Assembly: GCF_016587375.1 (NCBI RefSeq)
Contig: NZ_BNJG01000003.1
Location: 1,054,001-1,118,000 of the forward strand
Direction of reading: 5' to 3'
DNA length: 64,000 nucleotides
Origin: Ktedonobacter robiniae
GTDB taxonomy: Bacteria; Chloroflexota; Ktedonobacteria; Ktedonobacterales; Ktedonobacteraceae
Under the pieces are notes generated by a model. That model did not search any database, was not told the origin of the DNA, and was given only the letters and a program-made list of their open reading frames with translations. Of the stretch, positions 1 through 9,621 are shown piece by piece. The position numbers and the translations under genes were made by a program. Numbering within the stretch: the first letter of the stretch is position 1; each line of letters begins with the position of its first letter.

Positions 1-1182
1 CGTCTGGCGCTCAAATATGCTGTCGCTCAAAAAAAGGCACGGCGGGAGAGAGAAGAGACGCCAGGCACCAATTTCCAGGCTATCATTGTTGATCCTGAGG
101 GAGAATATGGCTACCTCTCCCGGCTCTTTGGTGGGAGTGTCATTCGTCTGGCTCCAGGCTCTGCCCAACATCTCAATCCCTTTGACCTGCCTACATCCCA
201 GAACAGCGAGCATCAGCAGGTGGAGCATGGAGATCGGCTGGCCGATCATGTGCAAAAGCTGCATTCGCTGCTGGATATCATGCTTGCGGATCGCACACCC
301 GATGGCGCGGGCAGGCTCAGCGCCGAGGAGAAAGGGCTGCTGGATCGTGCACTCTTTGAAACGTATCGCAGGGTCGGCATTACCAGCGATGTACGTACCC
401 ATGATCGTCAGGTCCCTTTGATGCGCGATCTCTACCAGGTCCTCGAAAGTGGCATCTGTGGACCTGATACGAGCGGCCTCCTGCAACGGCTCCATCGCTT
501 TGTCTTCGGTAGCCTCTCAGGTCTCTTTGCCAACCAGACGAATGTGAACCTGGATGGCCGGGTCCTGGTCTTTGATATTCATGATCTGGAAACAGAACTG
601 CGCCCGGTTGGCCTCTTTCTCGTCTCCAACTTCATCTGGACCCAATCATTCCACTCGACGATCCCGCGCCAGGTGATTATCGATGAAGCAGCCACCTTAA
701 TGCAGTACGAAAGTGGCGCGCTCTTTCTAGAAGATTTTGTGCGCCGAGCACGCAAGCACTACATCGGCGTGACGGTGATCTCGCAGCATCCACGCATCTT
801 TGAGCACAGCTCCATCATCGCCAACTGTGCTGTCCATGTCCTTATGCGCCAGGATGCCAGTACGCTCGATCTCATGCGCGAGATGTTCAAACTCTCCACC
901 CATGAGGTGCAGATCCTCCGGCGCTTAGGCGTTGGCGAAGCCTTATTCCTTACGAATGAGAAACGTTTGCAGCTCGCCTTTGAAGCCAGTTCTCTAGAGC
1001 ATATCCTGGCGAGCACCAATCCACGCGAACTGGCCCAGTGGCGAGATGATCCCAGGTATCAACACATCGATCAGCTCTTAGAGGCACTTCATCATCCCCA
1101 AGGAGAACCAGCCATACTCCGTGCAGCGCTCTGTGCTCTGGCCGAGAGCGGATATCCAGAAAGCGAGGTGCGCTATGCTTGA
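1..1182 (+). CDS. VirB4/TraC-type conjugation ATPase, 5' end outside window
   Basis: The frame is open from the first base, so the N-terminus and Walker A motif lie upstream of the window. About 393 C-terminal residues are present. Residues near 31 read VDPEGEYGYL followed by LNPFDL, a pattern of VirB4/TraC-like ATPases, and near residue 228 is a Walker B element (VIIDEAATLM). The tail (MREMFKLSTHEVQILRRL) also fits the VirB4 C-terminal ATPase domain. These ATPases power pilus or substrate transfer at the inner membrane in type IV secretion. The stop overlaps the next gene's ATG by 8 bases, indicating translational coupling. Family assignment is from motif recognition; whether the system is active cannot be judged. 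Confidence 0.8.
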   Translation, partial: RLALKYAVAQKKARREREETPGTNFQAIIVDPEGEYGYLSRLFGGSVIRLAPGSAQHLNPFDLPTSQNSEHQQVEHGDRLADHVQKLHSLLDIMLADRTPDGAGRLSAEEKGLLDRALFETYRRVGITSDVRTHDRQVPLMRDLYQVLESGICGPDTSGLLQRLHRFVFGSLSGLFANQTNVNLDGRVLVFDIHDLETELRPVGLFLVSNFIWTQSFHSTIPRQVIIDEAATLMQYESGALFLEDFVRRARKHYIGVTVISQHPRIFEHSSIIANCAVHVLMRQDASTLDLMREMFKLSTHEVQILRRLGVGEALFLTNEKRLQLAFEASSLEHILASTNPRELAQWRDDPRYQHIDQLLEALHHPQGEPAILRAALCALAESGYPESEVRYA

Positions 1183-4051
1183 GGCTTTATCCTTCCATCA
1201 GGGGCAAGGGAATGCCTCCTACGCGCTCCAGATCATTCCATCCTCGCAAAAACAGGACAATCCTAGCGCGATGGCCGCAGCGATTGGGAGCCTGGTTCTG
1301 GATCAGCGTCATCCCCTGGCCCTGGAATTGGTTGGAGAATCCCATCAGCGTTCGCTGCTTATTCGAGCGACCACCCAGGCGGCGTTACGTCATGTCCAGC
1401 TTCAATTGCGCGCTCGCTATTCACATGTGCAGATCAAGCCAGTAGAGCCAGGTGCGGACCCCTTTCGCCTTGAAGCAGGCGAGGCCGCATCAATGCTGGA
1501 ATTACGAGCAGGGGCCGCATCCTATCTCCCACTGCAAACGTGGGAGGCGAATGGGAAACAGGATGCTGCGGCGAGCACTGATCCAGTTCTGGGACTCCTT
1601 GCCGCGCTCGATGCGATTCCAGAGGAGATGCGGGTCGTCGCGCAACTGGCGTTAGTGCCTGCCAGAGCAGGCTGGGCACGTCGCTATCAGCGCAAAGCCA
1701 TCGAGCATGCCCTGGAGCCTGAGCGCCGCGAACAACAACAGCTTCTCTCTGAAACTCGGCAGGAGGCTGGCGTCCCCAAAACGGGGATGCTGCTTTTCCT
1801 GGCTGGATTGCTTGGCATCTTACTGGTGGTCAAGCAGCATGTCGTGTCTCTTCCATCCTGGATGCGCCAGCCTGTTCATGAACTGCTCCATGGGCAGGTG
1901 CCAGCGCTTTCTTCCATGCAGCAAAGCATGCTCATGGGAGGGTTCATCGCGCTGCTGCTCCTGGTCTTTGGTGGCTTTGTCCTCTTCGACCAGTTTCGTC
2001 GTCGCCTTTTTCAGCGACCGGTCTACGATATGCGCCTGGTAGCAAGTAAGACCGCGCATGCTGCCTATCATGTACGTCTCCGCCTCTACGCGATCAACCC
2101 TGTTTCATCTAGAGAAGGTAATGTCCACGATCATCGCAACGATGAGCAGGCCCGCCTGGAGATCTTACAGGGGGTAGTCGCAGCGTATCGGCAGTATCAC
2201 CTGGAGGCAGGCAACTATTTCGTGCCAGTGAAGGCATCACGCTGGACCACATCGCGCTGCCTATGTGGCATCCAGTGGCGGCGCTGGTCCTGGGGCTGGT
2301 GGTCGGATGTGGCCCGTTCCTCGCATCTGATGAGCGTGGAATCGGTCGCCGACCTCTGGCATCTGCCCGATCCATCCCTCCTGCCACACCTGGCACAGGT
2401 CGCATACCGACAACATCGTTCCCTGCCATTGCCACTGCCACTAGCGAAAGCGGCACGGGATGGTATCCCGCTTGGATACTGTGAGCATGCAGGCCATCGC
2501 GTCCCGTTTCGCTTTCCAGCATCAAGCGCACGCCACCACATGCTCATTTGTGGCAAATCTGGAGAGGGCAAATCGACCTTGATGGAGCACCTGGCTGGCG
2601 ACGCCATGCAGCAAGGAGGCCTCCTTGTCGTCGATCCGCATGGGGACCTGATTGATCATCTCTTGCCCCAGGTGCCAGCGCAACGTCTCGAAGAAGTCAT
2701 GCTCATTGATCTGAGTGAGACCGACTATGCCATCGGCTTGAATCCTCTCGATGCCACGATGGGCAAAGGGCGTGATAAGGCTATCTCCGATTTGCTGCAT
2801 ACCCTGGCGCATATCTGGGCCAGCAGTTGGGGACCACGCATGGAAAATGCCTTTGAATATGCCTTGCGCACCCTCTACGAGGCCAATAAGGTCCTGTTGC
2901 AACAGGATGTCTACACGGGAGCCTCGAAGCAATATACTCTGCTTGATGTGATGCCACTGCTCACCGACGAGAGCTTCTGCCATTCTCTGCTTCAACATAT
3001 CAGCGATCCCTATATCCTTCGCTGGTGGCACACCTACTATGAGCCACTCCCGCTCGCTATGCAGCGGGAGCGCATTGATCCTGTGCTCTCGAAGGTTGCC
3101 AAGTTTGAAAGCCTGATTGCCCGTCGTATTCTCGGCCAGGGTCAATCGACCGTCGATTTTGCGGCGGCAATTCGCGAGGGCAAGATCATTCTGGTGAAGC
3201 TTGCAAAAGGCGTCATAGGTGAAGATACAGCGCGCATTCTCGGTGCCACCCTGCTGGGTCTCCTCCAGATCACCCTTGAGGAGCAGGCAACGCAGGCGGA
3301 AAGTGAACGTCGCTTCCTCCCCATCTGTATTGATGAATTTCAGGTCCTCCAAGGCGTCGATTGGGCGGGACTGGCAGAGCTCCGTAAATACGGCGCGGCC
3401 TTTACCCTGGCGACCCAATCGCCAGAGTATCTCCGCGAGATGGATCAGCAACTCCTGCCCATGGTGCTCGCCAATGTGAAACAGATGGCGGTCTTCCATG
3501 GCTCAGCGCGGGACGCGTTCCTCCTACACAAAGAATTGGGCGTCGATGAGGAGGATATTCTGCACCTGGACAGCCATCAGTGTTATCTCAAGCTGACCTA
3601 CGACAATCATCGGCAGCCCACCTTCTCTCTGGCTGTACAACGGCCTCCCGTTGGGCAGCCAGAACATAGCGAACGTATCCGCGTGCATGCACGTACCCAC
3701 ATGATGCTTCCAGTTAGCCAGGTAGATGCGCATCTCTTGGAAGCCATCGCTCGCCCCTTGAAAAACCAGCCCACGACGTTGCAGGAGCGTCTTCCCTTCT
3801 TCTCGCCACCCTCACGAGAAGATCCTGATCCGGCTCCTGAAGACAAACCATCAGTTATCGATGCCGATGGCGCTCGCGCCAATGGCTATCGTGGGCGCAA
3901 AAGCCAGGAGAAGCGTCTGAAAGAAACCACCATCAGGACGGAAAAGATCGCGATTATGGGTTGGGACGAGACCGTAGGAATGCGAGAGAGAGAAGCATCA
4001 CAGATCAATGAACCCCATGAGGAGGAGATCCAGAATGAAGCCAGTGCGTGA
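1175..4051 (+). CDS. VirD4/HerA-type conjugative DNA-transfer ATPase
   Basis: 958 residues from the ATG at 1175, chosen over an in-frame ATG at 1121 because GAGGTG lies just upstream and the ATG overlaps the preceding stop. Two hydrophobic segments (about residues 205-221 and 252-272) suggest membrane anchoring. The C-terminal half has Walker A GKSGEGKST (about 459), VVDPHGDL (about 485) and ICIDEF (about 719), the pattern of type IV coupling proteins and HerA-like motors that pump DNA to the mating channel. The unusual N-terminal 200 residues are not recognised. It sits between a VirB4-type ATPase and a relaxation-type protein, supporting a conjugation role. The last 17 bases overlap the next gene. 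Confidence 0.8.
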   Translation: MLEALSFHQGQGNASYALQIIPSSQKQDNPSAMAAAIGSLVLDQRHPLALELVGESHQRSLLIRATTQAALRHVQLQLRARYSHVQIKPVEPGADPFRLEAGEAASMLELRAGAASYLPLQTWEANGKQDAAASTDPVLGLLAALDAIPEEMRVVAQLALVPARAGWARRYQRKAIEHALEPERREQQQLLSETRQEAGVPKTGMLLFLAGLLGILLVVKQHVVSLPSWMRQPVHELLHGQVPALSSMQQSMLMGGFIALLLLVFGGFVLFDQFRRRLFQRPVYDMRLVASKTAHAAYHVRLRLYAINPVSSREGNVHDHRNDEQARLEILQGVVAAYRQYHLEAGNYFVPVKASRWTTSRCLCGIQWRRWSWGWWSDVARSSHLMSVESVADLWHLPDPSLLPHLAQVAYRQHRSLPLPLPLAKAARDGIPLGYCEHAGHRVPFRFPASSARHHMLICGKSGEGKSTLMEHLAGDAMQQGGLLVVDPHGDLIDHLLPQVPAQRLEEVMLIDLSETDYAIGLNPLDATMGKGRDKAISDLLHTLAHIWASSWGPRMENAFEYALRTLYEANKVLLQQDVYTGASKQYTLLDVMPLLTDESFCHSLLQHISDPYILRWWHTYYEPLPLAMQRERIDPVLSKVAKFESLIARRILGQGQSTVDFAAAIREGKIILVKLAKGVIGEDTARILGATLLGLLQITLEEQATQAESERRFLPICIDEFQVLQGVDWAGLAELRKYGAAFTLATQSPEYLREMDQQLLPMVLANVKQMAVFHGSARDAFLLHKELGVDEEDILHLDSHQCYLKLTYDNHRQPTFSLAVQRPPVGQPEHSERIRVHARTHMMLPVSQVDAHLLEAIARPLKNQPTTLQERLPFFSPPSREDPDPAPEDKPSVIDADGARANGYRGRKSQEKRLKETTIRTEKIAIMGWDETVGMREREASQINEPHEEEIQNEASA

Positions 4052-5963
4052 TCAACAGGAAGTCAACAGTACAGAGCCTCAGTCGATTTCTGAGAGAGAG
4101 GCGCATCTCACGTCAAAAGAGCGTGTGCTTCTCTGGTTGCTCAAGCATCCCTTTCAACGGATCGAGGATCTCGCCTTCGCGCTCAAACTGCACGTCTCTT
4201 CGGTCTGCCGCCACCTGGTCGCCCTTGAGCAGCAGGGCATGATTGAACAGGTCCGTCCACCACAGGTAGGAACAAAGCCACAAGCAACCTACTATCTGAC
4301 AACTACAGGCTTGCACGCCATCGCCAACATTCTGGGAGCCGATCCCGCCAAGCTCGCTCAGATGTGGCGCGTTGGAGAAGGCCACCTGCTGCGCCTTATT
4401 CCTCGCCTCTCGACATTCATGCTCCTGCACGATCTGGTCTCTGGCATTGTGGCATATGCACCAACCCGGCTGATGCATCCAGGTGGATATCCTGCCACCA
4501 TTCGCTGGCACTGGGTCCACGATTATATGCATTCCTTTGTTTGGAAAGGGACACGGGAACGCTGTCGGGCAGACGCAGTGCTCGCGATGACTCGTGCTCT
4601 ACCTGGCACAGGTACACAAAAAGCCGAGACACTTTTTACGGCGTTGTGGATGGTCGATGCTGGCCTCCTTGGAGGAGGAAATCAGCGGCTCATTCAACAG
4701 CGACTGGAAGCTCTGCTGAAATTTCGCGAAAGTACCGAGCGCTGGCGCTCGTATTCCCATTTCCCACCACTGCTGGTCGTGACCAGGAGCGCGCGCAACC
4801 ACCTCCTTTGGCAGCAGTGTGCTCTCGAAGCCAGTACACGGAAGCGTGTCGCTCCGCTCGCCGGGGCCATTGTGACGCTTGAGCCTGGTATTCCCAAGCA
4901 GAGTGGATTCCCATGGACGCTTCCCTGGCAACACCTCACCACAAGCCGTCCTTGTCGCCTTGAGGACCTCCTGATCCCAATACCAATAGACTCCGCTCTC
5001 CCGAATGTCCTGGCCCCGAGAATGATTCCCGAGGGAACATTCCAGCACAACCAGGACGACACCGAGCAGACAGACATTATCAAAGGGCGTTTTAGCGCAC
5101 GATCACACCAGCGTACAGAAAGCGAACAAGAAGCTCTATCTCTGCTCGGTTTACAATTAGGATACCGGCATCTTGAATGTCTGCTCCAGCTCTATCAACA
5201 TCCTCTCCTCTCACGGGAGGAGGTCGCCACGTTTGGACATCTTCAGCCAGAAACAGCGACCCGCTATCTCTACGATCTGCGCGCCCAAGCCTGCGTCGAA
5301 ATCTATCACACCTCACGAGGGAAACGTTATGCCTTGAGCGAACGTGGTGGGCGCTTCATTGCCATGTACCTGCATATCTCCCAGCGACATATGTTTGAGA
5401 AGGAGGCGTCAGGAGTACGTGTCCAGCGCGGCGTTCCCTCTCTCCTCCAGAAGATTAAGCACACAGCGGGGATCTATCACTTTCTGGCTCGCGTGCAAGA
5501 GGAGGCCAGGCAAGAGGGCCATCTCCTCGAATGGTGGGAGGCGGAGGCTCGGAGCGCTCGGCGCTATCGTTCCCAGAAGCACTGGCACAACTTCCTGCCC
5601 GATGCCACTTTCGCCTATCGTGCAGAGGAAAAGCGCTTTAGCGCCTGGCTTGAATGGGATGAAGGCACGATGCATACCAGCGATCTGACCGCCAAGTTCG
5701 CTGCCTATGCTCATTTTCTAGAAACCAGGGAATGGATGAAAGACCACATGACCTTACCCATCCTGCTCATGGTCACACCTCACCCCGGCCAGGAACAGCG
5801 AGTGAGCCGCATTGCCCAGCGAACGCTTGCACATACTTCGCTAGTAGTTATAGTCACCACGCAGACGCGTCTGGGGGAGCATGGACCACTTGGCCCAATC
5901 TGGCTGCCAGTATTGCCGCATACATTCGAAGATCAGCGCCGAAAGCTCCTCGATCCTTCCTAG
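4035..5963 (+). CDS. Replication-relaxation family protein with two winged helices
   Basis: 642 residues from ATG 4035, preceded by GAGGAGGAG at a good distance; an upstream in-frame ATG at 4008 is less likely. Residues about 25-75 form a MarR-like winged helix (SSVCRHLVALEQQGMI), and a second one lies at about 374-442 (ATRYLYDLRAQACVEIY). The C-terminal part has the pattern of the Replic_Relax family: IYHFLARVQEEAR, WWEAE, LPDATFAY, LEWDEGT and LLMVTPHPGQ. Members are found in conjugative elements and plasmids of Gram-positive bacteria and Chloroflexi, where they are thought to take part in DNA processing. The position straight after the two transfer ATPases agrees. The biochemical role is inferred. 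Confidence 0.7.
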   Translation: MKPVRDQQEVNSTEPQSISEREAHLTSKERVLLWLLKHPFQRIEDLAFALKLHVSSVCRHLVALEQQGMIEQVRPPQVGTKPQATYYLTTTGLHAIANILGADPAKLAQMWRVGEGHLLRLIPRLSTFMLLHDLVSGIVAYAPTRLMHPGGYPATIRWHWVHDYMHSFVWKGTRERCRADAVLAMTRALPGTGTQKAETLFTALWMVDAGLLGGGNQRLIQQRLEALLKFRESTERWRSYSHFPPLLVVTRSARNHLLWQQCALEASTRKRVAPLAGAIVTLEPGIPKQSGFPWTLPWQHLTTSRPCRLEDLLIPIPIDSALPNVLAPRMIPEGTFQHNQDDTEQTDIIKGRFSARSHQRTESEQEALSLLGLQLGYRHLECLLQLYQHPLLSREEVATFGHLQPETATRYLYDLRAQACVEIYHTSRGKRYALSERGGRFIAMYLHISQRHMFEKEASGVRVQRGVPSLLQKIKHTAGIYHFLARVQEEARQEGHLLEWWEAEARSARRYRSQKHWHNFLPDATFAYRAEEKRFSAWLEWDEGTMHTSDLTAKFAAYAHFLETREWMKDHMTLPILLMVTPHPGQEQRVSRIAQRTLAHTSLVVIVTTQTRLGEHGPLGPIWLPVLPHTFEDQRRKLLDPS

Positions 5964-6008
5964 GACAAAGAAGCGTTAGTTAACCATCTCATCTGAAAGG
6001 AATGTGCA

Positions 6009-6434
6009 ATGTCTACCGCTTTTTCTGCTCGCTTACGTCAGGCTCGCCAGGCGTGTCGGTTAACGCAGGAAACTGTGGCCGAATACCTGGATGTCTCGAC
6101 GCTCACTATTTCCCGTTGGGAACGAGGCGAGATCGCACCGAATGTACTCTATGTCCAGCGTCTCTGTCAGATCTATCACATCACGCCCAATGATCTGCTT
6201 GCTGAAGGAAACATGCTCAGCACATGTACATCAATGCTCTCCCATGGGGAGCATCACATCACTGTTATGATTCAGCTCTCGGTAGTCGCGAAGACAGAGA
6301 AAGACAGAGGCTTGCCTCAAAAAGACGCTCATCTGTGTGCCTCTCCACCACTGCGTCTCCTGCCAGATACTGGCAAACAAGCCAGAGAACTAGAATCACC
6401 TGTGATGACCATTCACATTCAAGAAGTATCCTAA
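6009..6434 (+). CDS. XRE-family transcriptional regulator
   Basis: 141 residues with a classic Cro/CI helix-turn-helix at about 5-62: LRQARQACRLTQETVAEYLDVS, then TISRWERGEIAP. The C-terminal 70 residues are low in recognisable features. AAAGGA lies upstream of the ATG. It follows the conjugation genes by 45 bases and its stop abuts the next ORF. A role as repressor of the conjugative element is plausible but inferred from position only. Confidence 0.8.
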   Translation: MSTAFSARLRQARQACRLTQETVAEYLDVSTLTISRWERGEIAPNVLYVQRLCQIYHITPNDLLAEGNMLSTCTSMLSHGEHHITVMIQLSVVAKTEKDRGLPQKDAHLCASPPLRLLPDTGKQARELESPVMTIHIQEVS

Positions 6435-7406
6435 ATGTATTTTTCACACACAATGAGGAAGATCATGATCCAATATCACCAACAAGCAGCCATTCATCCT
6501 ATCAGTTGGGGCGTGTCACCGTCCTTTTTCAAGCCATTCTTGTGGAGAAAGCTCCTCCCGTTTCGGAAAAGCACAAGAGAAAAAATGGCGACGATGGCTC
6601 ACCAGACTGACAGCGCGCACTCTTTATTGCCGCGAAATACCGTGGAAATGAAGAGACAAGATTTTCAGCATTATCTTCTTCGTGCTATACTCAAAGGAAA
6701 TGCGCTGGCTCCCCTGCACAATCCCACCAGTATCTTAGACATTGGATGTGCGACGGGACGCTGGTGCCAGGAGATGGCAGCAACCTATCCTTACGCAAAT
6801 ATTGTTGGGTTTGATCAAGTCTCGCCGCTGGCCTTGCCCCGAAGTCTGGCGTTCCCTGAAAATTGCCGCTTTGTGCAGGGTAATGTGCTTGAAGAATTTC
6901 CTTTTGCGCCGCACAGCTTTGATTATGTGCATCAGAGATTGCTCGTCTTTGCTCTTCCCGTGGAGCGATGGCTGAGCGAGGCCAGGGAACTGGTCAAGGT
7001 CACACGCCCCGGCGGCTGGGTCGAAGTAACCGAAGTCGATATTGCCTTTGAACAGATGGGGCCAGCGAGCGCACAATTGGCAGCTTGGATCGCAGAAGCT
7101 AGCCGACGTCAGGGAATTGATCCCTCAATGGCCCGTCGTACTCATACACTGCTCGAAGCGGCAGGGTTTACCAATATCGTCTATCGACAGGTTCCCAATC
7201 CTATTGGCAAATGGGGAGGACATATCGGCACCATGGCAGCCACAGGTGTTCAGGCAATCAACAAAGCCATGCGCCCACAAGTGCTCTCTCAATTAAGCAT
7301 TTCGCCAGCACACTATGACCAGGCTCTCGCAGCATCCCTGGAAGAATATGACAGCTACAAGAGCTATTCCTATACCTTTATTGCTTATGGGCAGCGGCCA
7401 GCATAG
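6435..7406 (+). CDS. Class I SAM-dependent methyltransferase
   Basis: Up to 323 residues. Motif I (ILDIGCATG) lies about 100 residues in, followed by the acidic loop VGFDQVS, and RPGGWVEVTEVD is the usual post-motif III strand, so the Rossmann methyltransferase fold is clear. The substrate is unknown. The start is uncertain: ATGs exist at 6435, 6453, 6465 and 6585; GAGGAAG precedes 6465 and the conserved fold begins after 6600. The gene starts immediately after the XRE stop, suggesting cotranscription. A second, related methyltransferase lies at 17402-18397. Confidence 0.8.
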   Translation: MYFSHTMRKIMIQYHQQAAIHPISWGVSPSFFKPFLWRKLLPFRKSTREKMATMAHQTDSAHSLLPRNTVEMKRQDFQHYLLRAILKGNALAPLHNPTSILDIGCATGRWCQEMAATYPYANIVGFDQVSPLALPRSLAFPENCRFVQGNVLEEFPFAPHSFDYVHQRLLVFALPVERWLSEARELVKVTRPGGWVEVTEVDIAFEQMGPASAQLAAWIAEASRRQGIDPSMARRTHTLLEAAGFTNIVYRQVPNPIGKWGGHIGTMAATGVQAINKAMRPQVLSQLSISPAHYDQALAASLEEYDSYKSYSYTFIAYGQRPA

Positions 7407-7417
7407 TCGTAATTGTT

Positions 7418-7594
7418 CAATGACTGCCTATGAAAAGCACAATATACATACTCACGGTTCGCTCATTTTTTTGTCAAAACCGCTTGCACAGCCGAATGCC
7501 ATTGCTGAGTACTCGCTTCTTTTGCGAGTACAAATTGGCTTGTACGTTGGCTTCGCAAGGAACGAGCGAACGGAGAGTACATAGGCAGTCATTG
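7418..7594. repeat. 177-bp element with 15-bp perfect terminal inverted repeats
   Basis: CAATGACTGCCTATG at 7418-7432 is exactly reverse-complemented at 7580-7594. Inside, GTACTCGC/GCGAGTAC (7509-7516 and 7524-7531) forms an 8-bp stem with a 7-base loop, and sub-terminal GTTCGCTC copies also pair. It fills the gap between two convergent genes. It may be a MITE-like element or a large bidirectional termination structure. Confidence 0.6.
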
Positions 7595-7618
7595 CAGCTT
7601 TCTTGTTTGCGATGAACC

Positions 7619-8959
7619 TTAGAGAGGTTCCGACTCCTGCTCTTTCGCTTGATAGGGGAAATTGAGCGTAAGGGTATCCTTGAGTTTTTCAAGAGAGCGG
7701 GTTATCATTCCCGAGAATGAGATATTTTCTCTTGCTTCCTCTCTTTCGCTCTCCTCTTCTAAGAGTTTTACCTGATTTCGCAGCACTTTGATACTAAATG
7801 TCTTCTCCTTAAAGGTGGCAGTCCCATCAAGAACACTCAATTCTTTTATAAGCGGAAGAATATTCGTTTCGTAGCTGGTTGCAACACGATTAAATTCTGT
7901 GGTGACATCATTCACTGCTTTCCTTAATGATTGCCATTGACGGACCCACCCTTCTAACTCTTTGTGGAGCACTTTACTCTGATCAATAATCTGTTGGACA
8001 TTTTGTGCACGTAATTCCTGGCACCATCCATGAGCTATCGCTTTTAAGAGCGCAATAAGGGTAATTGGCGAAGCAAGCAACACATTCTTTTGCGTCGCCA
8101 CATCTAATAATTGCAGATCAAATTCGAGGGCCGCGCGGAACATGGCTTCATTGGGAAGGAACAAAATGACCAGAGATAGCGACGATTCAAGTTCTTGCCA
8201 GTATTCTTTTTTCGCCAGGTCGTTCATTCTGTCTCTTACCGTTCGTGCATACTCTTGCAGCTTGATGGCCCGTGTCTTTTCATCCTCACAACTCATAGCA
8301 TCAATATACGCCTGACTTGGCGCCTTGGCATCGACAGCAATCGAACGATTATTATGCATATGAATGACAAGATCTGGAACCTTTCCATTTGGCAAACGCG
8401 GCTTCAGATCAAAATCACAGTGTTGTATCATTCCAGCCAATTCGACGACTTGTCGCAATTCTCGCTCACCCCAGACTCCTTGTTGATAATTCGTGCGAAG
8501 CGCACGGCTTAATTGCGAGGTCTCTTTTTGCCAATTGTTCATGAATGCTTGCGAATTGTGCTGAAGTGTTCTCACCTCTTGCATAAGTGTTTGTATAGCT
8601 TGTATCTCCTGGAGAAAGATCCTTGTTTCCTGCTGTGTTGTGGAAACCATGGTGCTGGTTGAAGCTTGAGCAATTTGGAGTTGCTTGATGTCTTGCTGGG
8701 TTGTCGCCTGAAGTTGTTGGATATCCTGTTGCGTTGTCGCTTGAAGCCGCTGAATATCTTGTTGTGTTGTCGTCTGAAGATGCTCAATGCTCGCCTGAGT
8801 GCTTATATGAGCAGTGTATAGTTGAGCGATATTACTCTGCATCGTTTGCACACGTCTCAAGACAAGAAGACAGATCACAAGAACGAGAACGAGAAAGATG
8901 GTCAAAATGCTTGCCAATCCTATACCCACAATGCTTGATGGTATGCTCTCTAAAGGCAT
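7619..8959 (-). CDS. rmuC: DNA recombination protein RmuC
   Basis: 446 residues from the ATG at 8959, preceded by AGAGGAA; an upstream in-frame start at 9001 lacks this. Residues about 8-31 are a single membrane anchor. A long coiled coil follows that includes three 11-residue repeats of the type TTQQDIQQLQA (33-bp repeats in DNA, about 8690-8790). The RmuC domain begins at GVWGERELRQVVELAG and continues with KVPDLVIHM and IAVDAKAP. RmuC proteins are nuclease-like and limit recombination between inverted repeats. Converges with the methyltransferase at 6435-7406. Confidence 0.9.
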   Translation of the reverse strand: MPLESIPSSIVGIGLASILTIFLVLVLVICLLVLRRVQTMQSNIAQLYTAHISTQASIEHLQTTTQQDIQRLQATTQQDIQQLQATTQQDIKQLQIAQASTSTMVSTTQQETRIFLQEIQAIQTLMQEVRTLQHNSQAFMNNWQKETSQLSRALRTNYQQGVWGERELRQVVELAGMIQHCDFDLKPRLPNGKVPDLVIHMHNNRSIAVDAKAPSQAYIDAMSCEDEKTRAIKLQEYARTVRDRMNDLAKKEYWQELESSLSLVILFLPNEAMFRAALEFDLQLLDVATQKNVLLASPITLIALLKAIAHGWCQELRAQNVQQIIDQSKVLHKELEGWVRQWQSLRKAVNDVTTEFNRVATSYETNILPLIKELSVLDGTATFKEKTFSIKVLRNQVKLLEEESEREEARENISFSGMITRSLEKLKDTLTLNFPYQAKEQESEPL

Positions 8960-9134
8960 CAAGTATTTCCTCTTCCAAAGCCTATCTGAATCTTTATACA
9001 AGAATTACATCTAACAACTAAAATATATCATATAATGCAACAAGGCATTCTTAACAGCAGAAGAGTTGGAGGAAATGATTGTGTCAGTCCAATCCTTTTC
9101 ACATTCTCATGCGCCTCCGTCTTTTTCTGCATGT

Positions 9135-9548
9135 TTAAATTCCCTTCAAGGCCTGCAAGGTGTGGGAGGTAAGTTGATGCACATAGGGTGTAGAGCTTGC
9201 CTCAAAAAAGAGGAGTTCTTGCCGCATTGGTTGGCAAATACCTTCTCGAATTAGGGCTTCCAGGTGCGTAAGGCCTTCTTGGGCTATGCTCACATGAGCC
9301 AGCAAAGCCTGAGTAGCATCAGTCTCTTTGGCATCAATGGTCCAATATCCTAAACTAAGCAATGCTGAGCGGCATCTCTCGACATCGTCAAGAAGGTCGT
9401 CCACACACTTTATCACTTCACCAATATCTTCAAGTAGACTTGGCAATGGAACTCCTGATGGCATAGCTTGAAACACATCACTAGGAACTCTAGCGAAGGG
9501 TACGCATCTTTCATCGTCACTCGCCACTTTTTGATGTACTGTATTCAA
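9135..9548 (-). CDS. Hypothetical helical protein
   Basis: 137 residues if it begins at the TTG at 9548, which has a near-perfect AAAGGAGAGG five bases upstream; an upstream TTG at 9587 lacks one. The sequence is predominantly helical (LLEDIGEVIKCVDDLLDD, then ALLAHVSIAQEGLTHLEALI) with no signal peptide or known catalytic motif. I do not recognise a family. It lies between rmuC and a response regulator on the same strand. Confidence 0.5.
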   Translation of the reverse strand: MNTVHQKVASDDERCVPFARVPSDVFQAMPSGVPLPSLLEDIGEVIKCVDDLLDDVERCRSALLSLGYWTIDAKETDATQALLAHVSIAQEGLTHLEALIREGICQPMRQELLFFEASSTPYVHQLTSHTLQALKGI

Positions 9549-9621
9549 GTCCACCTCTCCTTTTTTTCTACCATGTCTAATTTGCAAATTATTTTCAATC
9601 CTGTTTTTTTATGAAACGTGC

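Noticed and set aside
2522..3499. Minus-strand ORF of 325 codons
   Set aside because: Antisense to the VirD4-like ATPase; no motifs or ribosome site.
8690..8790. Possible CRISPR-like or tandem repeat array
   Set aside because: The 33-bp repeats encode 11-residue coiled-coil units in RmuC; no spacers.
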